A stretch of 64,000 bases of DNA from Agreia sp. Leaf210 (lineage in GTDB: Bacteria; Actinomycetota; Actinomycetes; Actinomycetales; Microbacteriaceae), in assembly GCF_001421485.1 (NCBI RefSeq), contig NZ_LMKK01000003.1, positions 434,001 to 498,000 of the forward strand, given 5' to 3'. The position numbers and the translations under genes were made by a program. This document shows, piece by piece, positions 52,892-61,389 of this stretch. The notes beneath the pieces were generated by a model. That model was given only the letters and a program-made list of their open reading frames with translations. It was not told where the DNA came from and searched no databases. The number at the start of each line of letters is the position of its first letter. The stretch's first letter is position 1.

Positions 52892-53144
52892 AGGTACCTC
52901 TCTGGATCCCTGGCAGGGACGGTCTCGGATGCCGCAGCGGACGCGCAGTCATTCCGGCTCCACCCTGCCAGAAAAGGCAGGATGGCGTGTCGTCGGGATG
53001 GGCGGATCGACATGGGCCATCAGGTGGTCGGTTTCGGAACGGCAGCACAGCGCTCGATGAGGCTCCCACGGCACGCCGCTCATGTTTCATGGGGTGCAGC
53101 GCACGCGTTAGAGTCGATTCAGCCACGCGCCGGGGAGGAGCCTC

Positions 53145-53669
53145 GTGTTCAGTTCGTTCGAGATTCGCATCCCCGCGCCCATTCCCCGCGCACTGCAGTC
53201 GCCCATGCCGGCATCCGTCACGTACATCAGCACCTATCGGTTGCTCGATCCCGAGACGCCGAGTCTGACGATCGGCATCGGAATCGCCAATGCCAACTAC
53301 TGGGTGATCGACGGTGAACTGAAGTACCGCTACTTCTCGGAAACCGACAAGACACTCCGCAACTGTCCGTGGGACGCGAAGACCGATTTCGACCTCATCG
53401 CTTGGGCGCAGGGCGTCTTCCGAGACGGAGAAGACTACGGCCCCTCGTTCGCTGTGCATCTGCAGTCGGCCCAGGCCGCGTACCGGCGAGGGGCGTCGAG
53501 CTACCTCCCCGTAGAAGAGGGTCTTGTCACCACCGCTCTTATCGATCACCCGGATCTGGGTGAGGTGCAGATCCGAGACGACATGGTGATGCTGTTCACC
53601 GAGTGGCTGACCGACCCGGACGAGGGCGCGAAATATCTGACGACAGGCCATCCGGCTCACCGCTCCTGA
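53145..53669 (+). CDS. hypothetical protein of 174 residues
   Basis: Soluble protein without a signal peptide or membrane helix. The GTG start is supported by GGAGGAG 5 nt upstream. It begins with alternating beta-like strands (ASVTYISTYRLLD, LTIGIGIANANYWVIDGELKYRYFSE), has a Trp-containing middle (TDFDLIAWAQGVFRDGEDYG), then YLPVEEGLVTTALIDHPDLGEVQIRDDMVMLFTEWL. I do not recognise a family. The codon use is like its neighbours, so I consider it a real gene. Context (flotillin behind, MoxR operon ahead) gives no clear role. Confidence 0.75.
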   Translation: MFSSFEIRIPAPIPRALQSPMPASVTYISTYRLLDPETPSLTIGIGIANANYWVIDGELKYRYFSETDKTLRNCPWDAKTDFDLIAWAQGVFRDGEDYGPSFAVHLQSAQAAYRRGASSYLPVEEGLVTTALIDHPDLGEVQIRDDMVMLFTEWLTDPDEGAKYLTTGHPAHRS

Positions 53670-53694
53670 CCTGATCGGCAATTTGCAACCGGCA

Positions 53695-53746
53695 GGGAAC
53701 TCCCTCATTTTCCGCGGTTAGAATCGAGCGAAACGAGGGAGTTTCC
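53695..53746 (+). promoter_or_regulatory. 12-bp inverted repeat enclosing the -10 and covering the RBS of the MoxR operon
   Basis: GGGAACTCCCTC (53695-53706) is complementary to GAGGGAGTTTCC (53735-53746), one pair being G-T. TAGAAT (53719-53724) lies in the centre, and the right arm contains the AGGGAG used by the TTG start at 53749. A repressor binding both arms would bracket the promoter; a transcript from further upstream would fold and hide the ribosome-binding site. Confidence 0.5.
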
Positions 53747-53748
53747 TG

Positions 53749-54765
53749 TTGCCCGATTCGAACACCCAGCCCAGCGCCCGTAGCTCAGCCGATATCGACC
53801 TCGACGAGTTCGCTCGGCTCTCCGGCTCGATCATGGCCAATCTCGAAGCAGTGATCAACGGCAAGACCGATGTCGCCACGTTGTCGCTCATCGTGCTCCT
53901 CGCCGAGGGACACCTCCTTGTGGAAGATGTTCCGGGCGTGGGCAAGACGACTCTGGCCAAGGCCCTCGCTCGCTCGGTCAGCGCGTCCGTCAGTCGCATC
54001 CAGTTCACCCCCGACCTGCTTCCCTCGGATGTCACGGGAGTGTCGATCTTCAACCAGCAGGCGAATCGCTTCGAGTTCAAACCGGGCGCCGTGTTCGCCA
54101 ATATCGTGATCGCCGACGAGATCAACCGAGCCTCCCCCAAGACACAGTCGGCCCTGCTCGAATGCATGGAGGAGCGGCAGGTCTCCGTCGACGGAGTGAC
54201 TCACCGCCTCGATACGCCCTTCAGCGTCGTCGCCACCCAGAACCCCATCGAGATGGAGGGGACATTCGCGCTGCCCGAGGCGCAACGCGACCGATTCATG
54301 GCACGGATCTCCATGGGATACCCCGACGCCGAGGCGGAACTCGCCATGCTGCACAATCGCGAGTTGCAGAGCCCTCTCGACGATATCGACGCCGTCGTCG
54401 ACCGCGACGAACTTCTGGCGATGACCCGGTGCGCCCGCGAGGTGTTCGTCTCTCGGGCCGTCGAACAATACGTGGTGAACATCGCGCAGGCGACGCGTCG
54501 CGATCCCGAGGTGCGATTGGGAGCGAGCCCTCGAGCCACTCTGCATCTCGTGCGCGCGGCGAAAGTCGCGGCGGCACTCGAGGGTCGGGACTTCGTCCTC
54601 CCCGACGACATCGACGCGCTCGTGGTTCCCGTATTGGGGCATCGCATCGTTCCCACACGCAAGTCGGTGACCGACCATCGCAGCAGCGTCGATGCGATCG
54701 AGGAGACCTTGATCAGGATCGTGCAGTCGACGCCGGTGCCACTCGTCGCCGCCAGGTCGCTCTGA
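53749..54765 (+). CDS. MoxR family AAA+ ATPase
   Basis: This 338-residue ATPase has Walker A VPGVGKTTLAKALA (about 61-74), Walker B NIVIADEINRA with Asp123-Glu124, sensor 1 VVATQNPIEMEGTF, and an arginine-finger helix after the MERF-like PEAQRDRFMARI. MoxR proteins act as chaperone-like partners for VWA or DUF58 proteins in assembling complexes. The TTG start has AGGGAG 8 nt upstream. It is followed by DUF58 and transglutaminase genes with 3-bp and overlapping junctions, one of the best conserved bacterial gene trios. Confidence 0.94.
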   Translation: MPDSNTQPSARSSADIDLDEFARLSGSIMANLEAVINGKTDVATLSLIVLLAEGHLLVEDVPGVGKTTLAKALARSVSASVSRIQFTPDLLPSDVTGVSIFNQQANRFEFKPGAVFANIVIADEINRASPKTQSALLECMEERQVSVDGVTHRLDTPFSVVATQNPIEMEGTFALPEAQRDRFMARISMGYPDAEAELAMLHNRELQSPLDDIDAVVDRDELLAMTRCAREVFVSRAVEQYVVNIAQATRRDPEVRLGASPRATLHLVRAAKVAAALEGRDFVLPDDIDALVVPVLGHRIVPTRKSVTDHRSSVDAIEETLIRIVQSTPVPLVAARSL

Positions 54766-54768
54766 TCG

Positions 54769-56097
54769 ATGCGCGTTCGCATGAACGGTTCTCGTCATGG
54801 ACTACGGTGGCCCACCCTGACGATTCGCGGATGGGGCTTTCTCGCCGCCTCCGTTGCACTGTTCGCGCTCGCGCCGATGCTCGGTCAGCGCGAGATCGCC
54901 TTCGCCGCCTCTGCCTCCTTGGCCCTACCCCTTCTCTCCCTGATGCTCGTCTCCGTGCGCCAGCCCAAGCTCACCGTCGTTCGGCGCTTCTCGCCTGAGA
55001 CGGCCAGTGCGGGTACCGACTGCGAGGTCATCCTCTCGGTGCAGAATTGGGGCATCGTTCCCACCCCCGGCGCGCTCTGGCACGACGAGGCAGCCGCACC
55101 GCTCGGCCAGAGTCCGACAGCCACGCTGCCACCCCTCCCTGCATTCCGCTCGCTCGAAACCGACACACCGCGTCTGACGACTCTGCGCTATCTCATCGAT
55201 TCCCCTCGTAGAGGCAGGCATGCGATCGGTCCGCTCTCCATCCGATTCAGCGACCCCTTCGGCCTCGCGACCAGGCGCTTCAGCGTGGGCGGTTCCGACA
55301 CACTCACCGTCACTCCGGGCGTGGAGGCCCTCTCCCGTGGATCATTCCGCCTCCCGAGCGGCGACGGGCAGGCCATGCAATCGAGACGCCCGTCGGCGAG
55401 CGGCGAACAAGACGTGATAGCCCGCAAATACCAGACGGGCGACAGCATTCGACGCGTGCACTGGCCGGCCACGGCGCGGCACTCCGAGCTGATGGTGAGG
55501 CAAGACGACCAGCACACCGACCACGAGGCTGTCGTCGTCCTCGACACCCGTGCCGAGAGCTTTCCGAATTTCCGGCGCGTCACAGCCGCCGAAACGCAGT
55601 CGGACACGTTCGAGTGGGCGGTGTCGATGGCCGTGTCGATCGGTGTGCATCTCCTTCACGAGGGGTACCGCGTCGTGCTCGTGGAGTCGCCGGACTCCGC
55701 GACACCGCACACCGGCGAGCGTGCCGACGATTCACCAGCAGATCTGCTTCTCCGGGGCGCCTACGCCCAGCTCGACTCGGGACGTCCGCCCCTGGCCGCT
55801 CGGGACATCGTTGCGGATGCCGGGCGAATCTCAGGCGAGTTGCCGCCGCTCTTCGCCGTGCTCGGAGACGTCGACAGGCAGTCGATCGATGCACTCGCCC
55901 AGGCGGCGACGGCGAGTTCGGCAGCGCACGCCTTCATCGTGCATCCTGTCGCGATCGGGTCCTCCGAATCGGCGCCCGAATGGGCTCAGCTGCTCAGCGA
56001 GCGGCTGACCCGCGCTGGATGGACCGCTCGACTCGTGTCGCCCGCGGTGCCGCCGTCTGCGGCATGGGAGTTCGACAGCGCGAGGATCGTACGATGA
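54769..56097 (+). CDS. DUF58 (VWA-like) membrane protein
   Basis: This 442-residue protein has two N-terminal helices (about 22-60), a beta-rich extracytosolic-like middle and the DUF58 core GDSIRRVHWPATARHSELMVRQDD starting near 223, then a VWA-like fold (AVVVLDTRAESF with the DxR instead of the full MIDAS DxSxS). The partner MoxR would act on this family. The first Met is at 54769; a second in-frame ATG at 54781 is close. The stop overlaps the start of the transglutaminase gene. Confidence 0.9.
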   Translation: MRVRMNGSRHGLRWPTLTIRGWGFLAASVALFALAPMLGQREIAFAASASLALPLLSLMLVSVRQPKLTVVRRFSPETASAGTDCEVILSVQNWGIVPTPGALWHDEAAAPLGQSPTATLPPLPAFRSLETDTPRLTTLRYLIDSPRRGRHAIGPLSIRFSDPFGLATRRFSVGGSDTLTVTPGVEALSRGSFRLPSGDGQAMQSRRPSASGEQDVIARKYQTGDSIRRVHWPATARHSELMVRQDDQHTDHEAVVVLDTRAESFPNFRRVTAAETQSDTFEWAVSMAVSIGVHLLHEGYRVVLVESPDSATPHTGERADDSPADLLLRGAYAQLDSGRPPLAARDIVADAGRISGELPPLFAVLGDVDRQSIDALAQAATASSAAHAFIVHPVAIGSSESAPEWAQLLSERLTRAGWTARLVSPAVPPSAAWEFDSARIVR

Positions 56098-58382
56098 GCC
56101 CCCGCACTCGCCTCGACCGACGTCGGCGGCAACGGGGCTCGTGGATGGTGTCACTCGCCGTGCTCCTCACGATAGGAATACCGCTCGCGGGGCTCGCGCC
56201 CATCATCCAAGGAGCCGAATGGTGGTTCGCCGCCATGGCTATGGCCGCCGTCTGTGTCGGCGCATCCTGGGCCGTTCGAGCCTCGGGGCTGAGACCTGCG
56301 CTCGGAATCCTCGCGGCACTCGTCGTGTGGATTCTCGTCAGCCAATGGGTCTTTGCGCCCGGCACCGCGATCGCCGGCATCATTCCCACACCGGCGACCA
56401 TCGACGTGCTCATTCAGGGCTTCACCGACGCCGGTGGCCAGATCCAGGTACAGACGATTCCCGCCGACCCCGTCTCGTCTCTCATGCAGTTGATCTGCAT
56501 GGCATGCGGCCTTCTGGCCATCGTGGCAGACGCGGCCGTCGTCGTGCGCTTTCCCGCCTTCGTCGGCCTCCTCGCGCTGACGCTGTTCGCAGTGCCCTCG
56601 GCGGTTCAGGCGCGCGACGTCGACGTGGTCCGATTCATCGCGACCACGGCTTCATTCCTCCTCCTGCTCTGGATTGCGGCTCGAGTCGACGGCAAGGGCA
56701 GACCCGAGGGCCGTTCGGTGAGCCGCGCCGGACGTTCTCCTGCAACCGCGCTGGCTCTCGGTGCCGCTGCCGTCGTGTGTGCCCTCATCATTCCGTCTGT
56801 GACGCCAGGGCTGACCGCCCAGGCATTCGCAGACTCCAGGAACTCCGGACGCCTGCCCTCCGTCTACGGCGCGGGCGTCGACCCCGTGATTCAGCTCGGA
56901 CGAGATCTTCGGCGCACCACGCCGATCGTGTCGCTGCGCTACACGACCACGTCCGACAAGCCCCTCTACCTCAAGATGGTCGACCTGAACGACTTCTCGA
57001 CGGGAACCTGGCAGCCGAACGACTCGTCGGACGGCTTGTTCGAGCGGCTGGCGCGTCCGAGCGGCCTGGCAGACGAGGTGGAGACCTCGACGGTCACCAC
57101 CGACGTATCGATCGAGGGGCTGCGGAGCGAGTGGCTACCCCTTCCCTATCCGGCGACGGCGCTCAACAACGCGGGCCGTGGCTGGACTGCCGACCCCGAT
57201 ACGGGCGTCGTCTCTCTCCCCGACAGCCGCAACGACAGCAGGGGAGACGACTACTCGGTCGACAGTTTGACTCTCGTGCCCACGGCCGAGCAGCTGGCCG
57301 CCGCCGGCAGCACGATCCCGCCGAGTCTGAGCCCGCTGCTTGCGCTTCCCCCCGATCTTCCGGCCATCGTCACCGAGGTAGCCAACGATGTCGCTGGCGG
57401 AGCCACGACCAACTACGACCGGGCGGTGGCGCTGCAGTCCTACTTCACCTCGGGGCAATTCACCTACTCCGTCGACACACCCGTCGACGAGTCCTTCGAC
57501 GGCACGAACGCCGAAGCGCAGGCGGCCTTCCTCGAGGTCAAGAGCGGCTATTGCGTGCACTTCGCCGCATCGATGGCCACGATGGCGCGCGTGCTCGGAA
57601 TCCCGTCTCGCATCGCCATCGGATACTTTCCCAGCTCGGCCGCGTCCAGCTATGTAGACGGAGAAGCCCAATACGAGGTGCTCACCGACCAGCTGCATTC
57701 CTGGCCGGAACTGTACTTCGAGGGCATCGGGTGGTTGCCGTTCGAGCCGACACCGAGCCTCGGGATCTCCGTTCCCGCGTACTCCGTGCCGGCATTCGCC
57801 CAACAGACGCCGCAATCCACCGCTCCAGCACCCGAGGCGTCTGAGACCACTCCCACCGCGCAAGCCCGCGAGGACACCGACCCGGCGGCTCAATCATCAA
57901 CGGCAGATACCCGATCGTCGGCGCAACTGCGGGGGTGGTTGACCGTCTTGGCCGTCGCGGTCGGCGTGTGCCTGGCGGGCCTCGTTCCGGCGACGATCAG
58001 AGCGTGGCGAAGGCGACGTCTTCTCGAGTCGCTCAGCCGGTCGCATGCACCGGCGACACGAGCGTGGTGGGAACTCCAGGACTTCGCACGCGACTTCGGC
58101 ATCGAGGTGTCGCGCGGAGACACCCCGGGTGAATTCGCTCAAAGGCTGCTCGCGCTGCGCCGCATTCCTCGTGCACAGGTGGACGCGTTACGTCGTGCCG
58201 TCGAACGCGAGCAGTATGCGGACTCCCGCGGCGCTCCCGCGGGAGGACTCGAGCGAGCGCAGATCAGAGAGTGGTTGATCTCCATCGAGAATTCGATCCG
58301 CGATGAGGCGGAACAGTCGACACGCCGACGAGCCCGCCTGTTGCCCGCGTCGCTCTTCGTGCGCTCAGACCGGGCGTCCTAG
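56094..58382 (+). CDS. transglutaminase-like membrane protein with DUF4129-type tail
   Basis: This 762-residue protein starts at an ATG overlapping the DUF58 stop. The first 230 residues hold about seven helices. The extracytosolic transglutaminase-like domain has Cys in SGYCVHFAASM (about 487) and His in DQLHSWPELYFEGIGWLPFEP (about 534). A Pro/Thr/Ala-rich linker, one more helix and a cytoplasmic DUF4129-like region (RAWWELQDFARDFGIEVSRGDTPGEFAQRLL) follow. Such proteins may crosslink or cleave at the cell surface; the real activity in bacteria is not settled. Its end overlaps the PadR gene by 4 bp. Confidence 0.92.
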   Translation: MSPRTRLDRRRRQRGSWMVSLAVLLTIGIPLAGLAPIIQGAEWWFAAMAMAAVCVGASWAVRASGLRPALGILAALVVWILVSQWVFAPGTAIAGIIPTPATIDVLIQGFTDAGGQIQVQTIPADPVSSLMQLICMACGLLAIVADAAVVVRFPAFVGLLALTLFAVPSAVQARDVDVVRFIATTASFLLLLWIAARVDGKGRPEGRSVSRAGRSPATALALGAAAVVCALIIPSVTPGLTAQAFADSRNSGRLPSVYGAGVDPVIQLGRDLRRTTPIVSLRYTTTSDKPLYLKMVDLNDFSTGTWQPNDSSDGLFERLARPSGLADEVETSTVTTDVSIEGLRSEWLPLPYPATALNNAGRGWTADPDTGVVSLPDSRNDSRGDDYSVDSLTLVPTAEQLAAAGSTIPPSLSPLLALPPDLPAIVTEVANDVAGGATTNYDRAVALQSYFTSGQFTYSVDTPVDESFDGTNAEAQAAFLEVKSGYCVHFAASMATMARVLGIPSRIAIGYFPSSAASSYVDGEAQYEVLTDQLHSWPELYFEGIGWLPFEPTPSLGISVPAYSVPAFAQQTPQSTAPAPEASETTPTAQAREDTDPAAQSSTADTRSSAQLRGWLTVLAVAVGVCLAGLVPATIRAWRRRRLLESLSRSHAPATRAWWELQDFARDFGIEVSRGDTPGEFAQRLLALRRIPRAQVDALRRAVEREQYADSRGAPAGGLERAQIREWLISIENSIRDEAEQSTRRRARLLPASLFVRSDRAS

Positions 58383-58930
58383 CCGTCCTCGCGGCGCGGA
58401 CGACGGCCCCGTCGCGGACGAAAGCTGCCCAGCGGACGCGTGCAGTCGACCCGCGTCAGCACATCCTGCACCTCGTCGAGCCACGCCAGCGCCGCGGCCG
58501 ACAGGATCTCACCGCTTCTGACGCCGAGGTCGTCGAGAGGCCCCTCGTCGCCGTCTGCCGACGGAGTGGGGCGCGTGTGCACCTGTCGATACGCGTCGAT
58601 CAGAGCGCCGACCGGCGCGTCGGGAAGAGACGCCACGAGAAGCACATGACCGACGAAGTCCGTCCATCCGGCGCGGGCATCGGCCTCGATCAGCCAGGAG
58701 GACACCTCGTGGCGACCCTGAGGAGTGAGAGCGTAAAGAGGCAGTCCGTCGCCCGTCATGCCGGCGTTGACCACGGAGCCCTGCGCTTGAAGTCTGTCGA
58801 GGGTCGAGTAGATCTGACCGACGTTGATGGAGCCGACTCTGTGCATGCGCGTTTCGACCTCGCCGTGCACCTGGGAGCCATAGGCCGTACCGAGGCTCAA
58901 CACCGCGAGGATTCCCGACCTCACCGACAT
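58379..58930 (-). CDS. PadR family transcriptional regulator
   Basis: This 183-residue protein from the ATG at 58930 has the PadR winged-helix domain (SVRSGILAVLSLGTAYGSQVHGEVE, then GSINVGQIYSTLDRLQAQGSVV) and a C-terminal helical dimerisation region. The last 15 residues are Arg-rich. PadR regulators respond to phenolics, drugs or cell-envelope stress. The gene lies convergent with the transglutaminase and divergent from DUF3145. A cluster of AGTA/TACT half-sites upstream is a candidate self-binding site. GGAG 7 nt before the ATG serves as ribosome-binding site. Confidence 0.9.
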   Translation of the reverse strand: MSVRSGILAVLSLGTAYGSQVHGEVETRMHRVGSINVGQIYSTLDRLQAQGSVVNAGMTGDGLPLYALTPQGRHEVSSWLIEADARAGWTDFVGHVLLVASLPDAPVGALIDAYRQVHTRPTPSADGDEGPLDDLGVRSGEILSAAALAWLDEVQDVLTRVDCTRPLGSFRPRRGRRPRREDG

Positions 58931-58941
58931 AACGCACTCCA

Positions 58942-58967
58942 ACACAGTAATTGTCTACTCAGTATGT
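58942..58967. promoter_or_regulatory. AGTA/TACT repeat block upstream of padR
   Basis: AGTA (58946-58949), TACT (58956-58959), AGTA (58961-58964) alternate in direct and inverted orientation, bounded by ACA (58942-58944) and TGT (58965-58967). This AT-rich island in a GC-rich region is a likely PadR operator. Confidence 0.5.
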
Positions 58968-59030
58968 CCGAGGCTCCCAGACATCGAGCATCGGCTCGCC
59001 GCTCACGCCCGCGGCAATTCATCTGGCAGT

Positions 59031-59052
59031 ACGCAGCTGCGTCGTGCATAAT
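59031..59052 (+). promoter_or_regulatory. perfect 12-bp palindrome next to the DUF3145 promoter
   Basis: ACGCAGCTGCGT (59031-59042) is a perfect palindrome. It ends 4 bp before CATAAT (59047-59052), the best -10 upstream of DUF3145. A palindrome at -35 to -10 is typical of a repressor site. Confidence 0.45.
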
Positions 59053-59136
59053 GCAAGAACAACTTCATATCAGTGCCGCCACAGTTCCATTTCACAGGTC
59101 GTTGGGGAAGACGTACCTCACGAAATGGAGAAAACA

Positions 59137-59640
59137 ATGGTGGCACCCGTCGCACACGGAATGATCTTCGTTCATTCCGCCCCTCGCGCGCTCTGCCCCC
59201 ACGTCGAGTGGGCCGCAGGTCGCGCTATCGGTCGTGCCGTCAACTTCACCTGGCGAGAGCAGCCGGTGCTTCGCGGTTCGCAGCGCACCGAGTTCTATTG
59301 GGAAGGCCCCGCAGGGACGGGCGCGGCGATCGCCTCCGCGCTCCGAGGCTGGGAACACCTCCGCTACGAGGTCACCGAAGATCCCGCCGCCGGCTCCGAC
59401 GGCGGTCGCTGGGTGCACACGCCTGACCTCGGCATCTTCTACGCGCAGACCGACAGCGCCGGAAACACGGTCATTCCAGAGGACCGCGTTCGCGCGGCCA
59501 TGGAGAACGCCGGAACCGACGCACTCGAGCTGCACCGCGAGCTCCGCCTGGCCTTAGGACAGGCATGGGACGACGAGCTGGAGCCCTTCCGCCACGAGAG
59601 CGATTTCTCTCCCGTGGTGTGGCTCCACTCCGTCGGTTAA
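59137..59640 (+). CDS. DUF3145 family protein
   Basis: This 167-residue protein from the ATG at 59137 (GGAG 7 nt upstream; an ATG at 59125 is possible) matches the actinobacteria-specific DUF3145 family. MIFVHSAPRALCPHVEWAAGRAIG, WREQPVLRGSQRTEFYWEGPAGTGAAIASALRGWEHLRYEVTEDPAAGSDGGRW and HTPDLGIFYAQTD are the family hallmarks. The function is unknown. It often lies beside the fatty acid synthase genes, as here. It is cytosolic, with no membrane segment. It ends at a terminator convergent with fabF. Confidence 0.95.
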   Translation: MVAPVAHGMIFVHSAPRALCPHVEWAAGRAIGRAVNFTWREQPVLRGSQRTEFYWEGPAGTGAAIASALRGWEHLRYEVTEDPAAGSDGGRWVHTPDLGIFYAQTDSAGNTVIPEDRVRAAMENAGTDALELHRELRLALGQAWDDELEPFRHESDFSPVVWLHSVG

Positions 59641-59643
59641 CCA

Positions 59644-59696
59644 GTTCGGTCCCCTTGCCTCCGCCGACGTGGTCGGGTGAAGCGAGGGGACCGAAC
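59644..59696. terminator. DUF3145/fabF convergent terminator
   Basis: GTTCGGTCCCCT (59644-59655) pairs perfectly with AGGGGACCGAAC (59685-59696). The 29-nt loop holds an inner CCGAC/GTCGG stem. Confidence 0.75.
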
Positions 59697-59712
59697 GACA
59701 AACGTTCGCGCG

Positions 59713-60951
59713 TCAGGCGGTCTTGAAGGCCACGACCGCGTTGTGGCCACCGAAACCGAACGAGTTGCTGATGGCCACGAGATCGCCCTCGGGCAGAGTG
59801 CGCGGCGCGGTGACAACGTCCATGTCGATCTCAGGGTCTTGTTCGGTGAGGTTGATCGTGGGCGGCGCCGTGCGCTCGTGCAGCGCCAGAATCGTGAAGA
59901 TCGCCTCGATTCCGCCGGCGCCACCGAGAAGGTGACCGGTGGATGCTTTGGTCGCGGAGACGGGGATGCCCGCAAGCGAGTCGCCGAACACATGACGGAG
60001 CGCTTTGTACTCCGCGATGTCGCCGACGGGCGTCGATGTGGCGTGAGCGTTGATGTGTGCGACGTCGGAGAGTGAGTATCCGAACCCCTCGACGGCCGCG
60101 ATCATGGCGCGGGCCGCAGCCGACCCCTCGGGATCGGGGGCGGTGATGTGGTACGCGTCGCTCGTGACCGCTCCGCCGATTACCTCGGCGTAGATGCGGG
60201 CACCGCGGGCGAGGGCGTGTTCCTCGGTCTCGAGAACGATGGCTGCTCCGCCTTCGCCGAGCACGAAACCGTCACGGGTCACGTCGTAGGGACGCGAGGC
60301 CGTTGCTGGGTCGTCATTGCGCTTGGAGAGGGCCTGCATAGCTGCGAACGACGCGATGGGAAGCGGGTGGATGGCCGCTTCGGATCCGCCAGCGATAATG
60401 ATGTCGGCGTAGCCGGCCTGCAGGTGGTCGTAGGCGTTGGCGATCGACTCTGTGCTGGATGCGCAGGCGGAGACGACGGTGCGAGCACCGGCTCGCGCGC
60501 CCAGACTCATTTCGATGGCGGCGGCGGGGCCGTTCGGCATCAGCATGGGGACGGTCATCGGCAGGACTCTGCGGGGGCCTCGCTCGCGCAGCGTGTCCCA
60601 GGCGTCGAGAAGCGTCCAGACGCCGCCGATTCCCGTCGCCCAGTCCACGCCGAAGCGCTCGGGCACGACGTCTGGGGAGCCGGCATCAGCCCAGGCTTCG
60701 CGGGCGGCCGTGAGCGCGAACTGGCTCGACGGGTCGAGGCGCTTGGTCTCGACGCGCTCGAGCACCTCGCTCGAGGGAACCTTCGCCTGTGCGGCGAACG
60801 TGATCGGGATCTCCCACTTCGCTACCCACTCCTGCTCGAGGGTGGTGGCGCCTGACGCTCCGGAGAGAAGCGCTGCCCACGTGTCGCGGGCGGTGCCGCC
60901 GAGGGGGGAGGTCGCACCGATTCCGGTGACGACGATTCGTTTGGAACTCAT
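59713..60951 (-). CDS. fabF: 3-oxoacyl-ACP synthase II
   Basis: This 412-residue condensing enzyme elongates acyl-ACP in type II fatty acid synthesis. Catalytic Cys163 is in VVSACASSTESI, and the two His are in HINAHATSTPVGD and KASTGHLLGGAGG. FGFGGHNAVVAF ends the protein. Full length, cytosolic. It is the last gene of the operon on the minus strand. The distance from acpP (103 bp) contains a strong hairpin, so its level may be set separately from that of ACP. Confidence 0.97.
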   Translation of the reverse strand: MSSKRIVVTGIGATSPLGGTARDTWAALLSGASGATTLEQEWVAKWEIPITFAAQAKVPSSEVLERVETKRLDPSSQFALTAAREAWADAGSPDVVPERFGVDWATGIGGVWTLLDAWDTLRERGPRRVLPMTVPMLMPNGPAAAIEMSLGARAGARTVVSACASSTESIANAYDHLQAGYADIIIAGGSEAAIHPLPIASFAAMQALSKRNDDPATASRPYDVTRDGFVLGEGGAAIVLETEEHALARGARIYAEVIGGAVTSDAYHITAPDPEGSAAARAMIAAVEGFGYSLSDVAHINAHATSTPVGDIAEYKALRHVFGDSLAGIPVSATKASTGHLLGGAGGIEAIFTILALHERTAPPTINLTEQDPEIDMDVVTAPRTLPEGDLVAISNSFGFGGHNAVVAFKTA

Positions 60952-60999
60952 GGAAAACTCTCTAGCACGTGGTCAATCGTGGGCAGTATTCGGTGCGTG

Positions 61000-61036
61000 G
61001 ACGACGGGCCCGGGCGTGATGCCCGGGCCTGTCGTC
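61000..61036 (-). terminator. hairpin between acpP and fabF
   Basis: GACGACGGGCCCGGGC (61000-61015) pairs with GCCCGGGCCTGTCGTC (61021-61036) with one G-T, loop GTGAT: a 16-bp stem 19 nt past the acpP stop. No T-run follows on the minus strand. It may end part of the transcripts or protect the acpP 3' end. Confidence 0.7.
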
Positions 61037-61054
61037 TGCGCTGCAGCGGGAGTG

Positions 61055-61303
61055 TTAGTCCTGTGCCGCGACGATGAACGTGACGGCGTCTCCGACGGTC
61101 TTGAGGTTCTTGACCTCTTCGTCGGGGATCTTCACGTCGAACTTCTCTTCAGCGTTGACGACGATCGTCATCATCGAGATCGAGTCGATGTCCAGGTCGT
61201 CAGTGAACGACTTGTCCATCTCGACCGTGTCGGTGGCGATACCGGTCTCGTCGTTGATGAGTTCGGCCAGGCCGGCCAGCACTTCTTCGGTGGACAATGC
61301 CAT
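61055..61303 (-). CDS. acpP: acyl carrier protein
   Basis: This 82-residue acidic protein carries growing acyl chains on 4'-phosphopantetheine. The attachment Ser41 is in DLDIDSISMMTIV, a DSI version of the usual DSL motif, followed by helix 2 and 3 (VVNAEEKFDVKIPDEEV). AAGGAGAAACACA precedes its ATG, the strongest ribosome-binding site of the operon. It lies between fabH and fabF. Strong translation plus the hairpin downstream fits the need for excess ACP. Confidence 0.98.
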   Translation of the reverse strand: MALSTEEVLAGLAELINDETGIATDTVEMDKSFTDDLDIDSISMMTIVVNAEEKFDVKIPDEEVKNLKTVGDAVTFIVAAQD

Positions 61304-61389
61304 TGTGTTTCTCCTTGAGGGTTGAATTGACCGTCACTTAGTTTAGGTCAGGCCGTGCGCGTTCTTCGCTAAGCAACGCGACGTGGTGG

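Noticed and set aside
58951-59136. Upstream extension of DUF3145 to 58951
   Set aside because: It would read through the promoter, palindrome and regulator half-sites, and the family begins at about residue 5 of the shorter form.
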